64,000 nucleotides of DNA from Zychaea mexicana. Its lineage: Eukaryota > Mucoromycota > Mucoromycetes > Mucorales > Lichtheimiaceae. Below, one piece after another: positions 10,821-22,645 of this stretch. The stretch lies in the NCBI RefSeq assembly GCF_025766255.1, contig NW_026516785.1:62001-126000 (forward strand). The letters are read 5' to 3'. How positions within the stretch are numbered: position 1 is the first letter of the stretch; the number at the start of each line of letters is the position of its first letter. The position numbers were made by a program, and so were the translations under genes. The notes beneath the pieces are model-generated. The model did no database searches. It was not told where the DNA came from and saw only the letters and a program-made list of their open reading frames with translations.

Positions 10821-12865
10821 CGTATTTTTTTAGAGACCAGCGCCCTTTTTGGGATTTATCGAGAAATTCTACCGATCGAGGAGGTTGCTAATGCCGTTTC
10901 TCAAAATTCACAGAAAGATTCGCAATTCGGACACAGCACGAATTGGAAAAAAAAGTGTTCAGAGAGCAGAAGAAAAAGGTAAGAAAAGAAAGAAGGGAAG
11001 AAACTAATACGTAGCAACACAGCATAGCACAGCATACACGCACACATAAGTACCGCTTAGGTTGCTTTATGTAAAAATAGAAGTCAGGGGCCCTTTTTTT
11101 ATATATGCCAGATTCATTGTATGCGGGTGTACACACACCGGCTTTGTTGGAAACCTGTCCCTGCTGCTGTGGTGCTTTGGGAGCATTTAATCAGGCGATT
11201 GTTGTGTGAGCTGGGTGCGCAGAGCCAAGTAAACAGTACAGTGATAACTACGGAAAATTATAAGAGTTCTTGCTGGAATTCAACAAACAACAATTCTTGT
11301 TTGTCTTCCGTCAAGTCGCCTGTGCCAACGATCACAATCCTGACTGTGGTGATGGAGAGGGGCACCTTTTTGACACGCACGCTTATTGTACACACGCTTA
11401 TTATCGCATGGTAATACAGCATAGTGGCTATCCCTGTGTGGAAAAAATAATATAGAAGCTGGTAATGGGTTACACCAGGGTCCACGATATACAGGAAGAG
11501 TGTTTTAGGAAAAAGAAGGGGGTTGGTGGACCTCTCCCAGTGCTATCTTGGTCGTTGATACATTTTTCAAGTGCTTCGCCTAATAAGTAGCACAGATTAA
11601 GAAGAAGAGAGGGTGTGCTGCTAACGATTGCGCTTTAAGCACATAAGCTCAAAGTCAAAAGTCAAAAGTTTATTCTAGGAGCACCTTGTACTGTATCTAC
11701 GGTAGCAGCAGCCCCTCTTTTTTTTGCGACCACACAAGTTTGCTGTTGCTGTTGCTGTTGTTTGGAGAAATGCACATGGGCGATGTTTGTGCGCCATCAC
11801 CGTTCTTTCTGTTTCCTCAATGCATTAACAGTACCAGACGGAATATCCCATCAAGAACGTACGGATTCATGTCCCCAGTATAATGCTGGTCCACCACACA
11901 CACCCTATTCCTGACATAGCCTATAGTAGCTACCCACTCATACAAAGCAGCAGCCACGTATCATTGCTACTGTCATGGTAACATAATTTGATGGACGGAA
12001 AAGAGCGATCGGTTGTTAGGGCAACTGTTACCATCGCAACAACAGCGACAAGAGCCCACGATAATATGGATGAATCAGATCTTGAACGTACGAGTGTGTC
12101 CCATCTCTGTTTGTGTCCAAAAGAGGGGCGATCTGCAGCCTTTTTTTTTGAAAGATTTGAAAGTAAAAAAAAAACAGGAGTGGGGGTGGAATGGATAAAG
12201 TGGCAGATCGATGTTTATACTAAAAAAACTCCTTTGCCCCACTCCCCCTCACCTCCTTTGTTAAACTAGTGCCGCGTATGAACGATATGCTGCTGATGCC
12301 GCTTGCTGATTGATGCTGCTGCTGCTTACCTCCCCCACCGCGAGTGCGCGCGCGCAAGTTTTTTTTTTGTTCTCGGAAAGCGTATCCGGAACTCTTGTAG
12401 CTTCCACCGTGAGTGGGCACCGCGTGACGCCCTCTGATGTACCATCAGAATTGGGCAATAAAAAGGTGAGGGGGGGGAGTGCGGATTAGGGTCTATATAC
12501 TAACGCTTAGAACAAAAAGATTGCTTTCCTGTCTGCTAAAAACAAAAGCGATCTTCTGAAGAGGACGTCGAGTGACAGCCCTTTCCTTGTCTAACACCAT
12601 CACAGTGGGCGCTACATCCACACGACCTACCCATAAAGCGAACCAATCCTCATTGCTGGCTAGTTGCAATACGAACTGAGATGATGATGATAATCGTGAT
12701 GACGGAGCTCTTATTGGTAATAATTAGAAAAAGGCGGTGCTGAATGGTGTGGATGATGTATGCCAACAAAGCATTAAACCCCCATCGTCACCCATGCCAT
12801 GTCCCCCGCTATCCTGCCGTATTTATAAACAGCTCAAGCGTCCAAGTAATGACTGTCCACTACTT

Positions 12866-12866
<1 letters not shown>

Positions 12867-12897
<31 letters not shown>

Positions 12898-12910
12898 GCT
12901 GCTGCTGCTA
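12867..12910. repeat. CTA/CTG trinucleotide microsatellite
   Basis: About ten ACT/CTA units run directly into about four GCT units. The tract sits in the STE12 upstream region, where length variation could change promoter spacing. Confidence 0.9.
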
Positions 12911-13109
12911 GCCAATAGCCATGTAGTAGACACACCCTTTCTTCAGTTGCCCAATTCCCCCCATGCATATACCATATATTTGTCCGCCCAAAAGAGTGCA
13001 GTGTTCAACCCTACTCAAGCCCCCCCAAAAAGCAGAATCCTGCTCCTTTTTGCCCGCCTGCTTTGAGCACTCACTGCAGCAGCAGCTGGCAGCTGGCAGC
13101 AAGCAGCAA

Positions 13110-13179
13110 GGCATCAGGCAGCAGGCATCAGGCAGCAGGCATCAGGCAGCAGGCAGCAGGCATCAGGCAGCAGGCAGCA
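13110..13179. repeat. Heptamer minisatellite GGCAKCA, ten units
   Basis: Ten head-to-tail 7-mers alternate GGCATCA and GGCAGCA, mostly as a 14-base pair of the two. Imperfect related units (ggcagct, ggcagcaagcagcaa) precede the array from about 13080. It lies 256-326 bases upstream of the STE12 ATG, probably in the promoter or 5' leader. Confidence 0.9.
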
Positions 13180-13435
13180 GCAACAAACAGCAGCAGGAGC
13201 CGTTTCCTTTTGTTAGACTCCCCTCCAGATATCTAATAATTGAAGCTTTCTCGAATCTTTTCCTTCTTTTTCCTTTCGTCTTCTTTCCCTCTCTCTTTGT
13301 ACTAATACCACCACCTCTTTTTATAACAACCCCACCTCTTTCTTTGTACAAAAAAAAATACCCACCTTTCGTATATACAAAACAAAAAACACAAAAAAAA
13401 AACATTACACACTCGCATACGGAACAAATTATTCC

Positions 13436-16354
13436 ATGACGATACCCACCAAGATGCATCCCAACAGAGGGTTGCCCAGCACAATGTCGCCAGTGATAGC
13501 CACTAGCAGCAGCACCGGCTCCACCGCCTCGTCGTCGACCACAAACAACATGCCCACACCGACCAACAGCAACACCGCTGAGCGATTGGCGCAAATTGAC
13601 GACCTAAAGTACTTTTTGGCCACCGCAACGGAGAACTGGGAGGACAGCGCGCCCATCAAGCGTTTCCGGCTGCCAACGGGCGAGGACATGTCCTGCGTGC
13701 TGTGGAACGACCTGTTTTACATTACCGGCACCGACATTGTTCGCTCGCTCACCTTCCGTTTCCACGCGTTCGGCCGTCCAGTGACAAACGCCAAAAAGTT
13801 TGAAGAAGGCATCTTCAGCGACCTGCGCAACCTCAAGCCCGGAAGCGACGCCCGCCTGGAAGAGCCCAAATCCGAATTGCTGGATATGCTCTACAAGAAC
13901 AACTGTATCCGCACGCAAAAGAAGCAAAAGGTGTTCTACTGGTACTCTGTTCCTCATGATCGTCTGTTCCTTGATGCCCTGGAACGGGATCTGAAGCGGG
14001 AGAAGATGGACATGGAGCCAACCACCGTTGCCGTTGCGGAGCCTGCAGCCTCGCTCTCCCTTGATTCGACGCAGGAGCTCTTTGATCAATTGAGAAAGAG
14101 CATGTCACTCTCGGCTGCAGCAACAGCGCATGCACTGGAAGATGAAGCGGCTCGATGTAGCACCGTACCCCATACACAAGGTAGCAAGGAAGGCACAACC
14201 TGAAAAAGTTACCAAGGCTTAAAGAGAAGCTTACATGGCAAGTGTTTTGTTTACCCTTTTTTTTATGCAGCAGGCTATTGGGGCTGGTCACCGCATCAAC
14301 GCAACAGATCTGCCAATGCTGCCATCGTCAACAGCAAACCACCCGCCACTAGTACCACCCCTACCACAACGTCTCCAGTCCGTCGATCACGCGTAAATTC
14401 CGTGCCAGCAACGACGACGACGACGACGACTCCAGCTACCGCCACTGGCAGCAGCGGTCGCCATCACTATCACCACCTGAGTCATGCGGGACACGCTGCC
14501 CCTCCACAGACACCCGCCCGACCTCGTGTGCGAAGCCGTGCAACCACACCCAGCTCGCCTGCGTCTGCTTCAGTTGCCAGAAGACGCTTGTCGTCCAGCT
14601 TGGATGGTGCTCACCCTCACCGCCACGTAGCTTATGCAAAAGTAAGCAAACCGACGACGACGATGACGACGACTTCACCCAAGGCCGTGTCCTCGTCTTC
14701 GCAACAGCCAATGGCTCGGGCCCCCGGTCGTAATGATCAGCCTACAGCTCCTGTCGTCGTCAATGGTGCTGGTGTAGCTCGCCAACAGCAACAACCACAC
14801 GTGTCGTCTGACGCTTCGTCGTCAAAGTCCCCGCTCGATTCGAACGCGCTCAAGAAGAAAAAGGCAATCTTTGGCACACTGTCGCTTTTCGATGGCTCGC
14901 CAACGTACAAGCAGCGCAGACGCCGTCAAGCTTCAACCTCTTCGGCAGCAACAGCTAATCCCATGTCCAGTATTGCAGCAGTGGCAAATGCGACAGCTTC
15001 GCCAGCAGTAGTAGCTACGTCCAATGCTACCACTCCAGTCCATACGCATCACCGTCATCAAACCACGGTAGGCGGCGACAGCTCCTCGTACAGATTGGTG
15101 CATCCTCCACCTCCTCCTCATCCCCATCACCGCCACACGATGATGGATCCTGCAGCAGCAGCAGCAGCTGCTGCTGCTACTGCCGCCGCCGTAGTAGCTG
15201 CCCAACACCAGCAACAGCCATCTCATCATCATCAGCCTGCTCCCCTTGTCAAATCGCTCACGCCAACGCAACAGCACTATGATCATCACGGTGGCAATAG
15301 CAGCAGCCGTTTCGCCATGGCAGCAGCAGCTGCAGGGTTCGTTTCTCCAACAGCAGCAGCAGAGGCATCCGTCCAACAGCAGCTTCCAACACCCACTTGG
15401 CAACCTGTCATGGCAGCGGCGACAGCGACAGGAACAGAAGCAACCACAAAGCTCGTCGAGCCTGAACGTACGTACACTTGCCCACAACCATCGTGCGGCC
15501 ACATGTTCAAATTGTTGGAGCATTTGGATCAGCACCTGCGAGCACACGAACTGGATCAGCCATTCATGTGTGCCATGTGTGGGAAACGATTCACGCATCC
15601 GGACTTTTTGATGGATCACCAAAAGATGGTCCACAATGACAACACCTTGTTTGACGATGCAATGATGACAACAGCGACGACGACGACCGAAGGGCATAGC
15701 AGCAACGACTGTGGTTGTTCTTCGACAACAACAGCAACGCCGCCCACTTCTTGGCAGCAGACGGTGGCAGCAGCGGCAGCAGCAGCAGCAATGTGTAGTA
15801 GTACGACGACGCCTCCAGCAACAACGCACAGCAATAGCAGCAGTGACAACAGTCGATGCAGCACACTCAGCCCAATGTTGGATTTGGACAGCTTTTACAA
15901 TGAACCGGCTCCGACGACGACAGCGGGTGGTCTTCCGCACTATCCGATAATGCGATCGCGTACCAACTCGTCGTCCGAGGCAGGTGATTCGGCCTCGTCG
16001 CTCACATCGTCGCCAGCTTCGGCCATTCATTTCAACCAGCAACAGCACTACTACCATCAGCCCCAGTTCATCTCTGCTGCTGATGATATGGTCGTCTCGG
16101 ACAGCAACAGTCATGGTCCATTCATGTTCAACACTGCCGATCGCTATTATGCACGCCCACCGGTGACGCTCTTCTCGTCGTACAAGCCTGAGCTGTTCCA
16201 ACAACAGCAGCAGCAGCAGCAGTTTCTGTCACCGAGCGCTTTTCAATACAACGGCAGCTTCCATCATCAGCAACAACAACAACAGCAGCAGCAGCAGCAG
16301 CAGGACTATGGTCCGTTTGTCGCACCAACAGACGTTTCCATGGCAATGATGTAA
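13436..16354 (+). CDS. STE12: STE12-like transcription factor with C-terminal C2H2 zinc fingers
   Basis: Nuclear factor acting at the end of the mating/invasion MAP-kinase cascade. Two exons (13436-14180, 14271-16354; 90-nt intron) give 942 residues. The STE domain (about 50-190) includes AERLAQIDDLKYFLATA, RFRLPTGEDMSCVLWND, FYITGTDIVRSL and KVFYWYSVPHDRLFLDALERD. A long Ser/Thr/Pro/Gln/His-rich region follows. Two C2H2 fingers lie at about 650-705 (YTCPQPSCGHMF...H...H and FMCAMCGKRFTHPDFLMDHQKMVH). Finger-bearing Ste12 is the form in filamentous and early-diverging fungi, while budding yeast Ste12 lacks them. The C terminus has two polyQ runs encoded by CAG/CAA. An in-frame ATG at 13454 (MHPNRG) is an alternative start. 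The gene is divergent from CLA4, whose product works in related polarity signalling. Confidence 0.94.
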
Positions 16355-17724
16355 CGTTGCTCACTCTATTATTCTTGTTGCTACTAGCAACAACAACAAC
16401 AACATCATCATTATTATCGAACAAACCGCAACCCAACCCGGCCACTCGTTTCTTTTTATTATCATTATCATTATTATTACTATTCCATTATCTTCTTCTT
16501 TATTATTCGCTCTCATCGTCAGTTTATTTTTATTCGCAGTTTCTACTCTCTTACATATGTGCTTTTTTTCCCTTTGTATATGCATCGTCTCCACATCCAC
16601 CGTTGATGTTCATGATTGACAGACACTTTTTCCTATAATTCACTCTCCATGACCACCCCCCCAACCAACCCATCCCCCCCCACTTTTTTTTATATTTTAC
16701 CCCGCATTTTTTTTCTCTCTATATCATGTTTGGCGCATTTTCTTTTTACTTTAATTATATGTTGTATATAAGCATTTTTTTTTTCTCGCACACCCCCACC
16801 AACTCCAACTCATATGCTCTCATCAAGACTGGCCATACGAAAAAATCCCTTTATTTCAACTTCTTTTATTTTTTTATTATTATTTTTTTTGCAACTCGAA
16901 AAACATTGAGAAAGAGCCACCCTTTTCTACCTTTTTTTTTCTTTATTTTTGCATTAAAAACGAATTCTTTACATATGATGATCCCGCCACTTTTCAATAA
17001 AAAATAAAATACCTCTCCTCCTTAATATTTCAAAGATAATGCCGCAAAATAAAATGCCTCTTTTTTTTTTAACCTCCTGCAGCAGGAGAAAGGAGGTGCA
17101 GACCATCAAGCGGCTCAACTTATAAGCGGACGAGGACGAGGACGACAACGACGCGCGCATTTGTATAATAGGAGATGATATGCACTCGCCCCATTCATCA
17201 ACCCTGTCATCAAGAAGGAGCCCAACGCAACCCATCAAAAACTACGCTGCATGTGGCAAAACAAACTTATTTGCTGTTCTCTAGGTCGCCCCTTGGTTAT
17301 GCGGAATGTGGTTCCGCAATGGGAAACAAGTCCGTGTTTTGCTTCCAAAGAGAATATATAATATATACCTCTTCCCTTTATCTCATCGTAGGCGTCACTA
17401 TAATCAATACTTTAAACGTAAATACCAGAGCAGGACAAATGCTTGCTGCTGCTGCTGCTGCTGCTGTTGCTCACGTGAAGTGTCATACATGGGAGTGGAT
17501 GGCCAATCGGATTATCGGAGATATTGGTCGAATTTAGGACATGTAGACCGCCATGGTAACTCGTCCCTCTTCATGTGCGCCAGTAATAAGAACGTATCAA
17601 AAATCGCTATTATTCTTCTTAGCATTATTTAGCTGCTGCGATATGTATTACCCGCACCATTTAACCTCTTTCTCTCCTCAATCCTTATTTCTTTTTTTTT
17701 TCTTCTTCTTCTTCACTCTTAGTG
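16355..17724. other. STE12 3' region and amine oxidase promoter
   Basis: The sequence is T/C-rich with many TTA/TTATT runs and long T tracts, as in a 3' untranslated region. Candidate AATAAA signals lie at about 16997 and 17049. A CTG run occurs at 17442-17466 near a CACGTGAAG. A pyrimidine tract (17680-17715) directly precedes the amine oxidase start. Short frames here are low-complexity and not supported. Confidence 0.55.
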
Positions 17725-20016
17725 ATGATAGTGCGGATATCCCTGCTTACTACTTTTGTTTCCACGCTGCTGCTAGCTACAGCTACAACGAGATGCCACG
17801 CAGCTCAATACCGCACCAAAGTGGCTATCCTAGGGGCTGGTGCTGCTGGCATTTCTGCTGCATCTCGTCTAAGCCAAAAGAATGAAACTGATTTCATGAT
17901 TATCGAAGCGCAGTCATTCATTGGAGGTATACTGCTTCTTTGTCTCTCTGATATTCGCGCGATAAGGGCCGGAGAAGCGCAAGAGAGGGTTATTAACCAT
18001 AGTTCCTGATTTCAAAAAAAAATAATCACACAAGGTCGAGTCCAGCATCAGCCGTTTGGCGATTATTCTGTTGAGCTCGGAGCAAATTGGGTAACACATA
18101 CATACATTTTAGTGATAGGTTCGAAATCATGTGTGCACAAGTCATTATCTAAATAAAACAGCGTGGCATGTATATCAGATATATGGCAAAGGAGCCAATC
18201 CGATCTACAGGCTAGCCGTACGCCATGGCCTCGCAACAACTCCTAATGATAAACGAGACGTCGTGTACTTTGATGCTTATGGCCCGACATCGACAGAGAT
18301 GGGCCACAAAACCACCGAGGATTTTGAGCAAGTCATGGAGGATATGGTGCTTTACGCAGGTATCCCCTATTAAATGATAAAGGGGGCGATTGATTGGTAA
18401 ACAAACAAGTAAACACATTCAGAACTAATCTAAATAATGATATCATCGTAGAGAAACGACTGTCCAAAAACCAAGTCGATCTATCCAGTCGAACCGCTCT
18501 CCGGTTACTCGGTTGGGAGCCAGACACGCCCCTGAAATCAGCAGTCGAATATTTCGCTATTGATTGGGAACTGGCAGAGCCTGCCGAAGTGGCCTCTTTG
18601 GATTATGCAACCGGTACCACCGATATGACCGTTGGCACTTTCCCTTTTGGAAATGAATTTGTGGTGGATCATAGGTATAAGATAAATAAGCTTTTTTTTT
18701 GGGAGTACCGAATAACCACGCGCAGGATCCCGTGACGATCATAGCCTGTGAACTTTAATAGTTCCACAGCATTCTCACCTTCTTGTTACTACATTACAGA
18801 GGATTTAACTTTATATTACGCAAAGAAGCCGATATGTTCCTGGAAGAAGAGGATGAAAGATTGTTATTAAATACGATGGTTACCCAAGTAGACTATAGTC
18901 AAGCTACCACCGATGCTGATGGACTGGTCAGGGTAACAACAAACAATGGCCATGAGATTATTGGCGACTATGTACTGTGCACCTTCTCGTAAGTTGAAAG
19001 GTAGGGGAAGGGTGGAGATAGACCGTCGGCTTCTGCTGCTGATTACTTGCATGACAATGTTCGTACATTAGTCTCGGTGTCCTTCAAAGCAACACCGTAC
19101 AATTCATACCAGAGCTTCCTGAGTGGAAAAAGGAAGCCCTTTTCAGCTTCCACATGACAACTTATACTAAAATCTTTGTAAAATTTGACCATCAGTTTTG
19201 GGGTGACTGGCAGGTACGTATAACAAATTATATAACTTAATGCTGCATACGGATACAAAAAGGGCCGTCGTACCTATGTCCGCCTTGTTTACTATACAAA
19301 TGTTATGTTGCCACTTTTATACAGTTTGCACTTTATGCAGACACCAACGGCACCAAGCCAGACAGTGGTTACACAGTGTGGCAGAACCTAAACGCACCAG
19401 GCTACTTTTCTGCACAAAATTCCGACGAAAAACGACGCGACAATATATTAATGGTGACAACAACTTATAAAGATTCTGAACGGATTGAGCGAATGTCCGA
19501 TACCGAGATTATCGAGGAAATCACGGCCGTACTTCAGCGGATGTTCCCAGACTTCACTGTTCCACGACCTTTAGAGATCCTCGTTCCACGTTGGCATAGT
19601 AACCCATTGTTTCGGGGCTCTTACTCGAATTGGCCCATTGGTATGCAAACGCAACACCATGACAACATACGCGCTCCACTTCCAGCAGACAGCAAAAAGC
19701 CAAAGGTAGTGTTTCCGTAAAGCTGAGCTAGTGCGTGATATATTTTTCTATGTTCCTGTGTATATATAACAAATGTGTATATCTTCAGCTGCATTGGAGT
19801 GGGGAGGCTTATTCACAAGATTACTACGGATATCTGCATGGTGCTTGGTTAGAGGGTTCATCTACCGCAGATTCGATTCTCGAGTGTATGGACGATGAAT
19901 GCACCCCGCAACCCTTTTTTGATGGCATCACAGGATGCAGCTGGGAGCCAACCTTTAAGTTCCGCAAAAGTGATCATTCAGCAGCTGCGAACATTGTGCT
20001 TCATAAACAAAGTTAG
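17725..20016 (+). CDS. Secreted FAD-dependent (poly)amine oxidase
   Basis: Flavin amine oxidase that would oxidise amines to aldehydes with release of hydrogen peroxide, outside the cell or in the secretory route. Eight exons (17725-17926, 18035-18090, 18179-18359, 18452-18674, 18800-18988, 19072-19213, 19325-19705, 19789-20016) give 533 residues. The N terminus is a hydrophobic signal peptide (MIVRISLLTTFVSTLLLATA, cleavage likely near HAA). Next come the dinucleotide fold VAILGAGAAGISAA and the FAD ribose acid in MIIEAQ. GGRV and VELGANWIYG follow, which is the usual substrate-pocket start of polyamine oxidases. Later blocks are GDYVLCTFSLGVLQ and, near the end, LHWSGEAYSQDYYGYLHGAWLEG, the C-terminal FAD-binding block. 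All exon phases agree. Polyamine oxidase is the best match; the exact substrate is not determinable. The MULE-like element starts 224 bases downstream. Confidence 0.9.
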
Positions 20017-22645
20017 CGCAGTTCTTGTTTTCAGTAGAGTAGTGGCTTTCTCCATTGCCACACACAATGTGTACATGTAGCTCAATTGCATTAAACATAT
20101 CTCTAGTATTTTTAACGCATTAAATTATCAAGATGTGATACTGGAGAAATAGAAGAACCGGTAAACTTACACCACACTTTTCTGTACAAATACTACCTCC
20201 TTTCCGTGACGTTCATTTGCTCTCTATGATATACACTTTTGGGAATTGATACGGGCACGACAAGTTATTTCCTTATATGTTCGGGGCACGACAAGCTCTA
20301 ATAATAAATATGCTATGTTACACAGAGCAACATAAAAGCTGACACTCTTGTGTTAATTACAGCAGATGGGTGGTGTCGTGCCCGTAAGAAGCATTGATTT
20401 CTTGTGCTTATTTATAAGTCTTCTGTTCAAATTTGCTCATAGATCACAGCCAGATTTTGATTAATCAAAGAATTCTGCAGTACAGTGTAAAATTACTTGA
20501 TATAGGATATTCCATACTATTTCTAAATAGAATATGAAAAGTTTCATAGATATTTGCCCAGCAAACGTTTGTACTATATAAATATGTACGTCAAGAAGTA
20601 TGTTATCAAGCTGACAGCTGCATTCGGTATAAATTAAAACCATTGAGAGACAAAAGAAATCTATGTAGAGGAAAATTAGAGAAGATATATATGATGGTTT
20701 AAAATGTAAAAAAGAGAAATACAAAGAGAGAAACCTTTCTATGTAGCGCTGTGAATGTGTGAAATATTAAGTATAGTAGAGGCGCTCTTGTACGAAAACG
20801 TGCTAAAGAATAAAACAAGGCAAGTTTCTACTTATACGTCTTCAAAATTTCCTCCTTACGGGCACGACGCGTCCCACCTACATATGTCATCGAATTGACT
20901 TTTTACATAATACATACGCGCTGTGCTTCTTACGGGCACGACACCACCCATCTGCTATAAGTAACACAAGAGTGTCAGCTATTATGCTGCTCTGTGTAAC
21001 ATAGCATATTTATTATTAGAGCTTGTCGTGCCCCGAACATATAAGGAAATAACTTGTCGTGCCCGTATCAATTCCCTACACTTTTATATATCACGAGCCC
21101 GCTGATTGAGGCATTTGTGAAGAAAAAACATGTTGTAATTAGCCGTTATCAACATGATAATAAGGCCAAGTGCGAGAAAACAACTCGGTATCGTAAGATA
21201 CCATTTGTTTCTATGCTCGTACGGCTATCCACGTGTTTTGTATTTGTTATTATGTGCGTGAATTGTTGTGCTCTGCGAATATGAAGACCTTTGATTCTTC
21301 AAACAAACATGTCGTCCTTGCTTGTAGCTAGTATGCTATAACGAAGAATTTCTGTTGCATCTGGATTACCACATGCTTCACGCTTGCATGGGCTATTGTC
21401 TTTTTCTTATCGTGATGCCCGGAGTGTGGAAACCTCGAAGACGGTATACATGATAACCTTGCCGCCAGCTTTGAGTTCCGGTGGCTGCTGTCGCTTCTGT
21501 TGCTTTTCTCCTAGTCGCAAAACGAGTACTTGTATGCTAGTACCCCAACGTTGTCGTCTATCTGAGCCCAGTACTTAATTTTATTTGACGCCTCCATTAT
21601 ATTCTTCTTTGGCACACGCATTGTCGATATCAGGCATCGTTTGGGTTGATAACAATACGAATAAGTACGACAGAGATTTAGTACATGAATCCAGCCAAAG
21701 AGTACCGGAGCGCGTGAATCAAAAAAAATGCTTGCGCCATTTTTGGACTTTTTGACTGCACTCTCGCAGTGCTCGTGTCATGTCAGTGCCACCGACTACC
21801 CACTATGCGGAAAAATGTATCAGTAAAGTGGTATATCATAATATTGTATACTAAATTAACTCACTTTCTCTTCACCTTCCTCCTCGCCAAATAAAGGTCA
21901 ACAAGAAATGCTAGCTACTGATGTAGACATTATGATGCTTTGGTCGCTTGTTCTTATTAACACTCTCCCAGGAGTATCCCCCAGAGTTGTCGTCGGCTTC
22001 TTTCTGCCAAAGGTGCTGATATTACTACGCAGATGTACCATTGAAGCATTCTTTCTTTATGTACAGTAGTCAGAGCAGCGACGAATCTGTTGCTTGCGAG
22101 CTAAAATGGGCCGATGGAGTTCCATCGTTCTACGGCATATGATCATCCAAAACAGAAGCCGCTCAAAAGTGATCCTGAGCTCTCTAGTAGTCTTGTAAGC
22201 ATTTTGTAATATAGTAGAATGATATAGGTCCATATAGTACTATTCTAAGAAGCTCTAATGTAGTAGAAGAGCAGTATAAGAGATAGCCTGTACTTGAAGA
22301 AGGTCGTCTTGTTATTCATATCATGGCAATAGACCTTATCCCAAAAGAATGTGTAAGGGCTGTCAATTTATGCTGTCAATGAGAAGGGTTACCCACTGCA
22401 GGATCAATTTCTACTGTAATGACTGACTAACGTTGACCCGGATTGCAGAATGCAGAATGGGCCTTATATAAGCGATACATACTTTCGGACTTTGGAGTAT
22501 TCTCGAATGGTGGCATTGTGCCACAAAATGCAGTTCAAATTTGTGGCTTTGAAGTCTTATCTGCAGCAGTAGGCAGCACTTTCTTCTCCCTTTCCCCGAA
22601 CTTTTTTCTTTTTCTTCTATTACACGCAACTCCAAAAAAAACAGG
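20017..22645. other. Amine oxidase-RRN3 spacer containing the MULE-like insertion
   Basis: Apart from the element at 20241-21076, I see no supported gene. Open stretches around 21905-22190 on the + strand (for example MLATDVDIMMLW) have no motif and are broken by stops. The segment from 22440 to 22640 should be the RRN3 promoter. Confidence 0.5.
20241..21076. mobile_element. Non-autonomous long-TIR transposon, Mutator-like, with 9-bp TSD
   Basis: The terminal inverted repeats are 20241-20393 and 20924-21076, 153 bases each. By eye they are collinear without gaps and differ at four positions. Both ends read GGGAATTGATACGGGCACGA inward. Immediately outside, the 9-base sequence TACACTTTT occurs on the left (20232-20240) and right (21077-21085) as a perfect target-site duplication. 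Long TIRs plus a 9-bp duplication are the hallmark of Mutator-like elements. The 530-base interior has no credible transposase, so movement would need a transposase in trans. A GGGCACGAC motif occurs at least seven times in both orientations, including inside each TIR, and could be the transposase-binding site. The near-identical TIRs suggest recent insertion. Confidence 0.85.

Larger units (their letters stand above)
10821..13435. other. Divergent CLA4-STE12 intergenic region
   Basis: This 2.6-kb spacer lies between the starts of CLA4 (-) and STE12 (+) and should hold both promoters. It is rich in simple sequence: CTG-type runs near 11745, a CTA/CTG run at 12867-12910, a heptamer minisatellite at 13110-13179, and a C/T-rich tract at 13200-13400 just before STE12. 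The tract resembles the pyrimidine-rich leaders of strongly used fungal promoters. Open frames inside are short and low-complexity, and I support none as a gene. Confidence 0.6.

Noticed and set aside
13080..13180. Possible CRISPR-like array
   Set aside because: Units are 7-mers directly adjacent with no unique spacers, in a eukaryotic genome; it is a minisatellite.
12963..13439. 158-codon frame across the heptamer minisatellite
   Set aside because: Openness is caused by the repeat and a pyrimidine tract; it ends at the STE12 start and has no domain.
14933..16204. 423-codon minus-strand frame opposite STE12
   Set aside because: It is a shadow of the CAG/GAC-rich STE12 coding sequence; its Cys/Arg-rich composition follows from reading those repeats in antisense.
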